DNA of 64,000 nucleotides, from positions 51,172 through 115,171 of the forward strand of contig NZ_JAQYWD010000017.1 of assembly GCF_030145145.1 (NCBI RefSeq). Reading direction: 5' to 3'. Position 1 is the first letter of the stretch; each line of letters begins with the position of its first letter. A program made the position numbers and the translations under genes. The notes below the pieces were generated by a model, which was not told where the DNA came from, searched no databases, and was given only the letters and a program-made list of their open reading frames with translations. Source of the stretch: Desulfobacula sp. (lineage in GTDB: Bacteria; Desulfobacterota; Desulfobacteria; Desulfobacterales; Desulfobacteraceae). Shown in pieces: positions 33,178-42,552 of this stretch.

Positions 33178-34335
33178 ATGAGGATTATGGCTTTCATGGA
33201 CAAGACACCGGCGGATCTTGAAATCAGATGGGCAGCTCAGCTTTCCCGGGAACACCAAGATATTTCATGGAAATACGGCGTAAATCTTACACCGCCGACC
33301 ATCAATATTTCTTCTGGAAAAAAAGAGCAGGGAAGTTGGGTACATGGTACAAAAACACTTTCGATTTCACGTCATCTGATCCAGACCGAAGTCTGGGATA
33401 TCGTGCTGGAGGTCCTGAAGCATGAAATGGCACATCAATACGTTTCCGAGTTTTATGATAATGCCGATGGTCATGGCAAATATTTTAAGCGCGCCTGTGA
33501 AAAATTGGGAGTGCATCCAGCCTTTGTTGCCGGCGGCAAGGCATATCATAAACGATTACAGGAATTCAAAGGGGAACTGCCGGCGGATGCCCGGAAAATG
33601 TTAAGGAAAATCGAAAAACTCATGGCCCTCGGGCAGTCCAGTAACGAGGCAGAGGCCCAGGCAGCATCCAGGAAAGCCAATTATCTGCTGAACAAATACA
33701 ACCTTCAGAGAATTCATACAAGGGAAGATGATCCAGACATTAAATACCTGACAATCTGCCATAAGAAAAAGCGGATTGAAAGCATCCAGAGAGCTGTTTT
33801 GTCTGTTTTGAGGGACTATTATTATGTGAATTGTTTGACATCCCGGACCTATCACCCTCAAGACGATGCCGTTTATAAAAGCATTGTCCTGGTTGGAAGG
33901 AAAGAGGCGTTAATTGTTGCAGAATATGTGTATCATTTCCTTCTGGATACCGGTCGGACACTTTGGCAGAGTTTTAAAAAGCGGCATAACGCCAAAAGAG
34001 GGGATAAACTTTCTTTTGATATGGGATTTATTTCAGGGATTAATCATAACCATCGATTGATGTTTGAACAGTCAGATATACAGGTCCGTAACGACACATC
34101 CCTTCCCGTACAAGCAACCAGGGCCCTCATGGCCCAAAACCATGAAGAAAATCAAAAAGAGGTATCCCGACTTTTCCCCCGGTTACAATCCGTACGATAC
34201 GGCAGGCATCAGTCGTCATCCGGCGCCTTCAAAGAAGGGTTTAATAACGGGAAAAACACGCATGTCAACAAAGGACTGTCCCGTCATGGGACAGGGATAG
34301 CCGGCCTGATAACCCGCTCCTTATCTCACCCATGA
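33178..34335 (+). CDS. SprT-like metalloprotease-domain protein with DUF2786
   Basis: A 385-aa protein. The N-terminal part contains the zincin motif HEMAH in VLKHEMAHQYVSEFY, with a downstream His in DGHGKYFKRAC, as in SprT/Spartan-like domains. It is followed by a DUF2786 segment (MLRKIEKLMALGQSSNEAEAQAA, then NYLLNKYNL), a combination found in phage-like and bacterial proteins of unknown role. The ATG at 33178 was chosen because the domain begins shortly after; in-frame starts at 33064, 33187 and 33196 are alternatives. The 3' end overlaps the convergent K+ channel gene by 10 bp. Confidence 0.72.
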   Translation: MRIMAFMDKTPADLEIRWAAQLSREHQDISWKYGVNLTPPTINISSGKKEQGSWVHGTKTLSISRHLIQTEVWDIVLEVLKHEMAHQYVSEFYDNADGHGKYFKRACEKLGVHPAFVAGGKAYHKRLQEFKGELPADARKMLRKIEKLMALGQSSNEAEAQAASRKANYLLNKYNLQRIHTREDDPDIKYLTICHKKKRIESIQRAVLSVLRDYYYVNCLTSRTYHPQDDAVYKSIVLVGRKEALIVAEYVYHFLLDTGRTLWQSFKKRHNAKRGDKLSFDMGFISGINHNHRLMFEQSDIQVRNDTSLPVQATRALMAQNHEENQKEVSRLFPRLQSVRYGRHQSSSGAFKEGFNNGKNTHVNKGLSRHGTGIAGLITRSLSHP

Positions 34336-35360
34336 TAATTTCTGAACCGTTCGAGGGAATCAACATCTGCCTGCAGGATGAGGGTGTCCCCGGCTTCCAT
34401 GATCATGGATCGGTTGGGGTTGTAAATGATGGTCGGGTTGTTTTTCCTGATCAGGGCCAGTATCAGGAGTTGGGCAAAGGCCGGAAAGTTGATATCACCG
34501 ACCGGTTTACCAACAAGTGAAGATTCTGTTGAAAGGGTAATGTCCTCAATACGCACAATACAATTTTTGTCCCGCATCATCAAATCAAGGTAGCCGACGA
34601 CTTTGGGGCGGATCATCTGTGAAGCGATTCGCAGCCCACCGATGGCGTTTGGCATTACCACCTCGGCACCCAGCAATTCGAGTTTGCCGGCAAACTCACG
34701 GTCACGGCAGCTTGAGAACAGCTTGATCTCCGGGTTCAGCAGTTTACATGTCACCACGACACAGAGATTGTCTTTGTCATTGTCCAGGGCAGAAATGACG
34801 CCTTTGGCCTTTTTTACGCCGGCATTTTCCAGGTCATCCGCGTGGGTGGGATCTCCCACCACTGCCGGAAAATTCCCAAACTGGCTTTGTAAAATCTTTA
34901 TCAGCTTTACATCTAAATCTATCAGCACAAAGGGTACCCCGGTCAAGTGAAGTTCCTTAATTACATAGAAACCAGCGCCCACAGCCCCACACAAAATAAT
35001 ATGTCCGGTTAGTTTATTGATTTGTGTTTCCATTCTTTTTCTCCAAAAAACATTGGTGAGTTCACCATCCACCAAAAAAGCGGTAAGGGTTGAAACAAAA
35101 TATGCAGCCACACCGAGTCCGCTAAACAGTATAAAAATAGTGAACAGCCTTGCACCGGGGACGAGATTAAGGTTGATGACTTCGCCAAATCCCACGGTAG
35201 TAAGCGTGATGGCCGTCATATAAAAGCAATCACCAAGACCCCAGGGCGGATCTGGTTGCTCAAGCTGTCCTAACAGGTAATATCCTGTTGTACCAATTAC
35301 CGTTACCGCCAGCAGAAAGATGCCGGTCAGGTAAATTCTCCTTCGGAGATCATCTGACAT
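34326..35360 (-). CDS. Potassium channel with RCK (TrkA-N and TrkA-C) domains
   Basis: A 344-aa two-helix K+ channel. TM1 is at about 10-30, the pore loop has the selectivity filter TVGFGE (canonical TVGYGD), and TM2 is at 68-92. The cytosolic RCK domain follows (HIILCGAVGAGFYVIKEL, ALDNDKDNLCVVVTCKLLN), then a TrkA-C-like end (LVGKPVGDINF ... LILQADVDSLERF). This is the MthK/Kch-like architecture with ligand gating by nucleotides or divalent cations. The Phe and Glu in the filter are conservative variants seen in prokaryotic channels. Confidence 0.88.
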   Translation of the reverse strand: MSDDLRRRIYLTGIFLLAVTVIGTTGYYLLGQLEQPDPPWGLGDCFYMTAITLTTVGFGEVINLNLVPGARLFTIFILFSGLGVAAYFVSTLTAFLVDGELTNVFWRKRMETQINKLTGHIILCGAVGAGFYVIKELHLTGVPFVLIDLDVKLIKILQSQFGNFPAVVGDPTHADDLENAGVKKAKGVISALDNDKDNLCVVVTCKLLNPEIKLFSSCRDREFAGKLELLGAEVVMPNAIGGLRIASQMIRPKVVGYLDLMMRDKNCIVRIEDITLSTESSLVGKPVGDINFPAFAQLLILALIRKNNPTIIYNPNRSMIMEAGDTLILQADVDSLERFRNYHG

Positions 35361-35390
35361 AAAAAACCTATGTAAGCTATAGTTATCTTA

Positions 35391-35532
35391 CTCAACTTTC
35401 GGAGTTGGCCATTTTACATTGGGTCAGGCTTTCTTTATGGCACTTTTTACCTGTCTGGTCATGAAATAATGATAAAAAGCACCATAAAAAAAGCCTGACC
35501 CCTTCCATTAAAGCTGAAGACCGAAAGTTGAG
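35391..35532. repeat. Palindromic mobile repeat, family A copy 5 with 8-bp target duplication
   Basis: A 142-bp copy with perfect 12-bp ends CTCAACTTTCGG / CCGAAAGTTGAG. Both flanks read TTATCTTA (35383-35390 and 35533-35540), a perfect 8-bp target site duplication. It lies between the K+ channel promoter and the broken RND gene. Confidence 0.9.
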
Positions 35533-35584
35533 TTATCTTAATTCCTCATTCTTAGGATGAATAGATAGGAGAACCTTCTTTTTG

Positions 35585-38500
35585 TCAAGAGGCGGATTGA
35601 AAAATATGCAGTACCCGTGGTTCTTGCGCATTGCAGCATATAGGTCCCGATGCCGCAGCCCCGGCACCTGTAACAAGGATTAAAGGAAAATGCCCGGCAA
35701 TGGTTGCACCGGTGGTCATCAAAATGGGTCGCAACCGGGTTATGGCAGCTTCATGCACTGCTTCCCGTTTTGTATGGCCGGCTTTCTGAAGCTTGTTGGC
35801 GAATTCCACGATGAGAATGCCGTTTTTGGAAACCAGACCGACCAGGGTGACCAGCCCCACTTGGGAATAGATATTCATTGTGGTGGTCCAACCATGGGTC
35901 CAGAAGGCCACATTGGGGTCCGGCATTTTCAAGAAGGTAAAAATCAGGGCACCAAACATGGCCAGGGGTACTGAACCCGCCAGGATCACAAAAGGATCAC
36001 GGAAACTGTTGAACTGGGCAGCCAGCACAAGAAAAATCAAGACCACTGCCAACCCAAAGGCCTGGATGAATTTATTGCCTTCAGTCCGTAACTGACGGGA
36101 TTCCCCGGTGTAATCAATCACATAACCCTGGGGCAGGATCCTGGCGGCTTCGCCTTCAAGAAAACCCAGGGCTTCATCCAGGGGACGAACTGCCACCCCA
36201 CTGATTTTAACTGCATTGAGCTGCTGAAATCGATTGAGGGAGCGCGGTACAGTGCGGTTTTCAATGGTGGCAATGGTACTTAACGGCACCAATTGGTTAG
36301 CCGGACCTGTGACATAGATATTTTGCAGCTGGTTTGGGTTGAGACGATCCACACGCCTGATCTGGGGGATGACCTTGTAGCTGCGGCCGGCAATATTGAA
36401 TCGGTTGACAAAATTTCCCCCCATCATGGAAGCAAGATCAGCACCCACCTGCTGCAGATTGAGGCCGAGATCAGCCACCTTGTCCCGATCAATGACGATC
36501 TCGGACTGGGGTTGATCGATTTTAAGGTCGATAAGGGGAGGGAAAGCAAACATGCCGCTGTTCATGGCAGCTCGCTGGATCTGGCCGGCGAAATTCAGGA
36601 TCTGTTCAGGCTCGGCCGTGGATGCCAGTATAAATTCCACCGGGAACTGACCACCACCTGGAAGGGCTGGCGGGGTCACCGGGAACATGCGAATACCGGT
36701 GATGCCGTGTAACTTCTGTCGAACTTCAGGCATGATCTGGAAGATATTTCTATCCCGCTCCTGCCAGGGTTTAACCACCATCCCGCCAAAGCCGGAGGAA
36801 GGCTGTGTGATTTGAAATACAAACTGCCTTTCCGGTACACTCAAAAAAGCGTCATTGACCGCAGACGCATAAAGACTGGTTTGATCAAGGGTGGAATTGG
36901 CGGCTGCGTCCAGGATACCGAAAATAACCCCCTGGTCTTCAACCGGCGCCAGTTCCTTTGCCGACATGATAAACATGGGAATGGTCATCAGACTTATCAG
37001 AATCCAGACCATATACACCGCTGGCCGGTTATTGAGCGTGCTGTTTAGCATCCTTCCATACAGATTTCTGATTTTTTTGAAATCACGCTCAATTTTACCT
37101 GCAAAGCCGCGTTCGTTCATGCCTGACTTGAGCAGCCGTGAGGCCATCATGGGCGACAGGGTTATGGCCACGATGCCGGAGATGGTCACGGCGCCTGCCA
37201 GGGTAAAGGCAAATTCCCGGAATAAAGATCCGGTCAAGCCGCCCTGCAGGCCGATGGGTGCATAGACTGCCGCCAGGGTAATGGTCATTGAGATCAGCGG
37301 ACTCACCAGTTCCCGTGCGCCCATGAGGGCTGCCTGCATGGGGGACTCTCCTTCAGCCAGGTGGCGTTCGACATTTTCCACCACAACAATGGCATCATCC
37401 ACCACCAGCCCCACAGAAAGAACGACAGCCAGGAGGGTTAACAGGTTGATGGTGAAACCAAACACCTGCATCAGGAACACGGCACCGATCAGAGAAAGGG
37501 GAATGGCCACAATCGGAATGAGGGCCGATCGGATTGACCCCAGAAACAGATAGATGATGCACACGACAATGAGCAGGGTTTCGCTCAGGGTCTTCACCAC
37601 CTCATGAATGGCATTGTCGATATAGGCGGTGCCGTCATAGGCAATACGCCCTTTTATGCCGTTGGGCAACTGCGCTGAAATACCGGTCATTTCCGTGCGG
37701 ATGCGCTTTATTACATCCAGGGCATTGGCATTGGGAAGGGGCCATATCCCCATGAAAACAGCTGTTTGACCGGAAAATCGTACCTCCGTATCATAGTTTT
37801 CAGCGCCCAGGGCCACATCACTGATATCCCCAAGGCGCAGGACTGAACCATTTTCCTGCCGGACCACCAATTGCTTGAATTCCTCAACAGAGCGCAGGTC
37901 CGTATCTGTGGTGAGGTTGACCTGGATCAATGATCCCTTGGTTCTTCCCACAGCTGCCAGGAAATTGTTGGCAACCAGGGCCTGGCGAACCTGCACCGGA
38001 CTGATATTAAAGGCTGCCATGCAATCGGGTTTGAGCCAGATACGCATGGCAAAGGTCCGTGCCCCCAGAATATCTGCGCGCTGGACCCCTTCCAGAGCGG
38101 AAAGCCTGGGTTGGACAACTCTTACCAAATAGTCGGTAATCTGGTTCTGCTTGAGGACATCAGAGGTGAAGCTGAGATATGCTGAAGCAAACTGGCTGTC
38201 AGCTGATTCCACGTTGATAATGGGCACTTCTGCTTCAGGGGGCAGGTCTCCTCGCACCTGGTTAACCTTGGAACTGATTTCTGAAAGCGCCTTGATGGGA
38301 TCATAGTTGAGTTTCAGCCGAACGTTAATAGTGGACAGCCCCTGGGCACTCACCGATTCAATGTAGTCAATGCCGTCGGCAGCAGCAATCGTCCGTTCCA
38401 TGGGCGTGGTAATAAACCCCCTCACCAGTTCGGCATTGGCACCCACATAGGCTGTGGTGACCGTGACCACTGCATTGTCACTGCGCGGATACTGGCGTAC

Positions 38501-38599
38501 ATTCAGCGAATTAACGGCCTGCAGTCCGGCGATCACAATCAGAAGGCTGACCACCAGCGCCAGGACCGGATGCTGAATAAAGATATCGGTAAATTTCAT
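35585..38599 (-). pseudogene. RND efflux permease (HAE1 family), 3' end truncated
   Basis: The frame encodes 1004 aa of a hydrophobe/amphiphile efflux-1 permease, the inner-membrane pump of a tripartite multidrug exporter. The first about 980 residues are good: start MKFTDIFIQHPVLA, proton-relay Asp pair in LSVGLVVDDAIVVVENVERH, and late NSFRDPFVILAGSVPLAM, VSKNGILIVEFAN and LRPILMTTGATI. After TGAGAAA the conserved last transmembrane segment is missing and replaced by an unrelated tail of about 20 residues. Losing TM12 should inactivate the pump. The adapter gene next to it is also cut, so the cassette is treated as decayed. Confidence 0.82.
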
Positions 38600-38601
38600 G
38601 C

Positions 38602-39138
38602 TTAACTTTCCGTTGGCTGGGGAGACAATTTGAATTCAGGTGCCAGTTTATTGTCCACCACGACGCTCTGGCCGTTACGGAGCTTGAACGTACCGGTACT
38701 CACGATGGTGTCCTGTGACAACAGCCCTGATATCACTGTGATAAAGTCCCCTCGTTTTTCTCCCAGACGCACAAACTGCTGCCGCACAATTTGGCTTGCA
38801 GGGGACCCCTTGCGGTCTTTTTTTTCTTCTATTACAAAGACCGAGTCGCTATACGGAGCATACAGCACGGCCGTGGCAGGAATGGTCATTACATCTTCTC
38901 TGGCGGGTAACACCACGGCCACATTTACGTACATGCCTGACCGCAGTTGCTCATCCGGATTGGCAAGTTGTGCTTGCACGTGAACGCTGCGGGTGGCAAT
39001 ATCCACTTGCGGGTTGATTGCCGTGATTTCACATGTAAACACCCTGCCGGGCAGAGCATCAGAGGTCACTCGAACCGTTAAACCGGTATTGATCAGCGAT
39101 AATTGCTGCTGCGACACGATGCCCGGCCTTAAAAGCAC
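38602..39138 (-). pseudogene. RND periplasmic adaptor (membrane fusion protein), N-terminal half missing
   Basis: 178 codons corresponding to the C-terminal half of an efflux adaptor: GLTVRVTSDALPGRVF, ITAINPQVDIATRSVHVQAQLANP, LRSGMYVNVAVVLP, IPATAVLYAP, and the membrane-proximal tail. The signal peptide, the coiled-coil hairpin and most of the lipoyl domain are missing. The frame stops a few codons upstream of a GTG at 39138, and sequence beyond that belongs to an unrelated gene fragment. It is 2 bp upstream of the permease in operon order, as in intact systems. Confidence 0.82.
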
Positions 39139-39203
39139 CGTCAGTCTTGTTGAATGTCACCGGGATGATTTCAATAAAATTAATCCCATTCAGGAGGAAT
39201 CTT

Positions 39204-39365
39204 ATGGCCAATGAAACTGTATCCCCAAACGCCACCAAACCAATTACGCGGGTGGGTCTTGGCGGAGAAGGGGTGCTTCGGACAACCGGGAAGGCACAAG
39301 CTGCCCAGGAAGTGATTAAAGTGGCGCTAAACCATTCACCAGCGAAACTGGAGTTTCTCAACTGA
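39204..39365 (+). pseudogene. 5' fragment of an aldo/keto reductase gene
   Basis: Begins with a perfect AGGAGG ribosome binding site and an ATG at 39204. The product KPITRVGLGGEGVLRTTGK followed by QEVIKVAL matches the N-terminal strand and first helix of aldo/keto reductases; the homology then ends and the frame closes at 39365. Only about 45 residues of a roughly 300-residue enzyme remain. Confidence 0.55.
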
Positions 39366-39400
39366 AAATCGGGGAATCGCAAACTTCTGGCCCCCCCCAG

Positions 39401-39466
39401 ATCGCTGGAGACGGCCATGCAATGGCCTGGAAAGCCGGTGCCGAGTTCACCATGATGGAAAAGTCA
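39401..39466 (+). pseudogene. Fragment of a flavoprotein dehydrogenase (fumarate reductase/SdhA-like)
   Basis: In a different frame from the preceding fragment, the sequence reads GDGHAMAWKAGAEF followed by TMMEKS. This is the G-D-G-x-x-M-A-x-x-A-G-A-x-x-x-x-x-E signature of FAD-dependent fumarate reductase-type enzymes. It is only about 20 residues long and ends inside the 3' end of hutI. It is a small relic, so confidence is modest. Confidence 0.4.
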
Positions 39467-40720
39467 AAAGCAACACCCTTTGGCAGTGGCAATGTCTTTC
39501 CCCCTTATCATTACCTGTTCAATGGGCGTTAATCCGGCAAGATAGCAGAGATCTGAAGGGGATTCAATATCCCAGACCACCAGATCGGCATCTTTTCCTG
39601 CCTCAAGACTGCCCTTTGAATGATCAAGGCCCAGGGCCCTGGCACCATTTATGGTGGCGCCCAGCAATGCTTCTTCGCAGGTCAGGTCAAACAGCAGGCA
39701 GGCCATATTCAGGATGAGGGTCATGGAATGAACCGGGCTGGACCCGGGATTGAGATCCGTGGATACTGCCATGGGAATCTTGAGATTCCTGAAGGTCGCC
39801 ACGGGCGGTTTTTGTGTTTCTTTTAAAAAATAAAAGGCCCCGGGCAACAGAACGGCGGTCACATGATGTCGGGCCATCGCCCTTGCACCGGAAAGGGACA
39901 GATATTCAAGATGATCACAGGACAGGGCATTGAATTGGGCCGCAAGCTCTGCGCCGTTGGAGTCGGACAATTGCTCGGCATGCAGTTTGATGTTCAACCC
40001 GAGATGTTTGGCGGTTTCAAACACCCGCCTTGTCTGATCCAGGGAAAAGGCAAGGTGTTCACAAAACACATCCACAGCAGTGGCAATGCCCTGGGCTTTT
40101 ACCGCGGGCAGCATGGTTCGGGTCACAAGATCAATATAGCCGTCCGGGTTGCCGGTAAATTCCGGGGGCAGGGCATGGGCCCCTAGAAAGGTGGCTGCTA
40201 TGTGCAACGGAAACGTTTCCTCCAGGCGGCGAATGACCGCCAGGAGTTTGAGTTCGGTTTCAAGGGTAAGTCCATACCCGGATTTGATTTCAAGTGTTGT
40301 GATGCCCTGCTTTAACAAAGTGTCCACCCGTTTTGCAGCCAGGGTGAACAAGGCATCCGATGATGCGTTTCGCGTGGCATTCACCGTGGCAAAGATACCG
40401 CCGCCCACCTGTGAGATCTCCTGGTAGGTGGCACCCGCAAGCCGCATTTCAAATTCGTTGGATCTGGAACCGCCCCAGACCAGATGGGTATGGCAGTCCA
40501 CAAATCCCGGCAGGATCCAGCGGTTGTTGCAATCGATGATTTCCCGGCATCGGGGGGTAATATCATCCGGCAGGTCTTTTTGGCTGCCCACCCAGGAGAT
40601 GGTTTTTCCGGTAACGGCCAGGGCAGCTTCTTTTATAACGGACAGGGACGCGTCGGCCATGGCGGCAAGATGACAATGGGTAAAGAGCGTATCAATTTTA
40701 CCCGGCAGCAGGGGGGGCAT
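39464..40720 (-). CDS. hutI: Imidazolonepropionase
   Basis: A 418-aa amidohydrolase, third step of histidine breakdown, opening 4-imidazolone-5-propionate to formiminoglutamate. Metal motif HTHLVWGG (His-x-His), SGYGLTLETELKLL, ATFLGAHA, LHAEQLSDSNGAELAAQF and the late AVSTDLNPGSSP (metal Asp) are all present. It lies 5 bp after hutU in the same direction. The last codons overlap a relic of another gene, but the reading frame is intact and of normal length. Confidence 0.95.
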   Translation of the reverse strand: MPPLLPGKIDTLFTHCHLAAMADASLSVIKEAALAVTGKTISWVGSQKDLPDDITPRCREIIDCNNRWILPGFVDCHTHLVWGGSRSNEFEMRLAGATYQEISQVGGGIFATVNATRNASSDALFTLAAKRVDTLLKQGITTLEIKSGYGLTLETELKLLAVIRRLEETFPLHIAATFLGAHALPPEFTGNPDGYIDLVTRTMLPAVKAQGIATAVDVFCEHLAFSLDQTRRVFETAKHLGLNIKLHAEQLSDSNGAELAAQFNALSCDHLEYLSLSGARAMARHHVTAVLLPGAFYFLKETQKPPVATFRNLKIPMAVSTDLNPGSSPVHSMTLILNMACLLFDLTCEEALLGATINGARALGLDHSKGSLEAGKDADLVVWDIESPSDLCYLAGLTPIEQVMIRGKDIATAKGCCF

Positions 40721-40725
40721 ATCGT

Positions 40726-42432
40726 CTAAGTCTCCATATTGATCATGGGAAGTTTAACCCCCTTTGCATGGGCCACATCAATGGCTGTTTTGTATCCTGC
40801 ATCGGCATGGCGGATGATACCGGTGCCCGGATCATTTCGAAGAACCGTGATCAGGCGGTTTTCCGCTTCCGGGGTCCCGTCGGCCACCGTGACCTGGCCG
40901 GCATGGAGGGCATACCCGATACCCACACCGCCACCGTCATGGAAGGAGACCCATGTGGCGCCGGAAGCCACGTTTGTCATGCAGTTTAACAAGGCCCAGT
41001 CTGCCACGGCATCAGAGCCGTCTTTCATGGCCTCGGTTTCCCGATAGGGCGAGGCAACCGATCCACAGTCCAGATGGTCTCTGCCAATGACAATGGGGGC
41101 TTTAACCTTTTTGTCCCGGACCAGATCATTGAACAATTTGCCGGCTCGTTCCCGTTCCCCATATCCCAGCCAGCAGATCCGTGTGGGCAGTCCCATATGT
41201 TCCACTTTTTCCCCGGCCATTTTCAGCCAGTTGATCATTTTGGTTTTTTCAGGAAACAGCCGGATGAGTTCCCGGTCTGTGACCCGTATATCTTCAGGAT
41301 CTCCTGAAAGGGCTGCCCATCGGAAAGGGCCTTCGCCCCGGCAGAAAAGTTCCCGGATATAGGCGGGAACAAATCCAGGATAATCCATGGCATTGTCCAC
41401 ACCCCGTTTCATGGCCTGGGCCCTTAGATTATTGCCGTAATCAAAGGCGATGGCCCCTTTTTTCTGCAGTTCAAGAATGGCTCTCACATGAAGGGCCATG
41501 GAATTCAAGGCCATGTCCTTATATGTTTCCGGGTCGGTTTTTCGAAGGGTTAAGGCGGCTTCAAGGGAGAGACCCTGGGGAAAATATCCATTGAGTTCAT
41601 CATGGGCACTGGTCTGGTCGGTGATCACATCCGGAATAAATTTTTGTTGTATCATGGCCGGCAGGACGTCACAGACGTTGGCACAAAGGCCGATGGAAAG
41701 CGGGGTGCCGTTTTTCGCGGCTGCCTGTGCACTTGCAATCGCCTGGTCAAGGCTTGTGGCTTCAATGTCCAGGTATCGTTTATCCAGTCGTTTTTTAATA
41801 CGGGTCGGGTCAATTTCAATGCAGATGGCCACCCCGTTTGCCATGGTCACGGAAAGGGGCTGTGCCCCGCCCATTCCCCCAAGTCCTGCGGTGACGATAA
41901 TTTTTCCGGTCAGATCGGAATGATAATGCTTCCGGCCAAGGGAGGCAAACGTCTCATAGGTGCCCTGGAGAATCCCCTGGGTGCCGATATAGATCCATGA
42001 CCCGGCCGTCATCTGGCCGTACATGATCAGGCCTTTTTTGTCCAGTTCATGGAAGGTGTCCCAGTTGGCCCATTGGGGAACAATATTGGCATTGGCCATC
42101 AGGACTCTGGGGGCATTGGTATGGGTTTTCAACACACCCACGGGCTTGCCGGACTGAATCAGCAGGGTTTCATCATTTTCAAGATCCAGCAGGGTTTTGA
42201 CGATAACATCAAAGCAGTGCCAGTTTCTAGCGGCTTTGCCCAGGCCGCCATAGACGATTAATTCGTCGGGGTTTTCCGCATTGTCCGGGTCAAGATTGTT
42301 GCACAGCATTCGCAATGCCGCTTCCTGGTACCAGCCCTTGCAGTGCAGTTGGGTGCCCCGGGGCGATCGGACCGGTCTGGCAACACCACAACCGATCTTT
42401 AGATCCTTTAAAAGTTTTTCTTTGTTTGTCAT
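40726..42432 (-). CDS. hutU: Urocanate hydratase
   Basis: A 568-aa NAD-containing urocanase, second step of histidine degradation. Strong family segments are [72 protein letters not shown], and [18 protein letters not shown]. The ATG at 42432 is preferred over an in-frame ATG at 42459 because GGGGGGAAAAAT directly precedes it and the homology starts there. It is transcribed divergently from hutH. Confidence 0.96.
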   Translation of the reverse strand: MTNKEKLLKDLKIGCGVARPVRSPRGTQLHCKGWYQEAALRMLCNNLDPDNAENPDELIVYGGLGKAARNWHCFDVIVKTLLDLENDETLLIQSGKPVGVLKTHTNAPRVLMANANIVPQWANWDTFHELDKKGLIMYGQMTAGSWIYIGTQGILQGTYETFASLGRKHYHSDLTGKIIVTAGLGGMGGAQPLSVTMANGVAICIEIDPTRIKKRLDKRYLDIEATSLDQAIASAQAAAKNGTPLSIGLCANVCDVLPAMIQQKFIPDVITDQTSAHDELNGYFPQGLSLEAALTLRKTDPETYKDMALNSMALHVRAILELQKKGAIAFDYGNNLRAQAMKRGVDNAMDYPGFVPAYIRELFCRGEGPFRWAALSGDPEDIRVTDRELIRLFPEKTKMINWLKMAGEKVEHMGLPTRICWLGYGERERAGKLFNDLVRDKKVKAPIVIGRDHLDCGSVASPYRETEAMKDGSDAVADWALLNCMTNVASGATWVSFHDGGGVGIGYALHAGQVTVADGTPEAENRLITVLRNDPGTGIIRHADAGYKTAIDVAHAKGVKLPMINMET

Positions 42433-42452
42433 TATTTTTCCCCCCAATATGG

Positions 42453-42492
42453 TTGACATTTGGTTTTGGATTGGATACTGCCTGTCTATACA
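42453..42492. promoter_or_regulatory. Divergent hut promoter region with a candidate HutC-like operator
   Basis: The 120-bp gap between hutU and hutH has TTGACA at 42453-42458 (plus strand) and, 24 bp on, the imperfect palindrome TGTCTATACA (42483-42492). It resembles TGTATATACA half-sites bound by GntR-type HutC repressors. No hutC gene is in the window, so the regulator is inferred. Confidence 0.35.
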
Positions 42493-42552
42493 AGTATCGA
42501 TATGATGTCAAGAAGATTAGCCACTGGAGCGGAGTTCATTCTCCGGAAATTT

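Noticed and set aside
1026..35532. Repeated GGGGTCAGGCTT/AAGCCTGACCCC hairpins as rho-independent terminators
   Set aside because: They have defined outer inverted repeats and target duplications and occur upstream of genes too; mobile elements explain them better.
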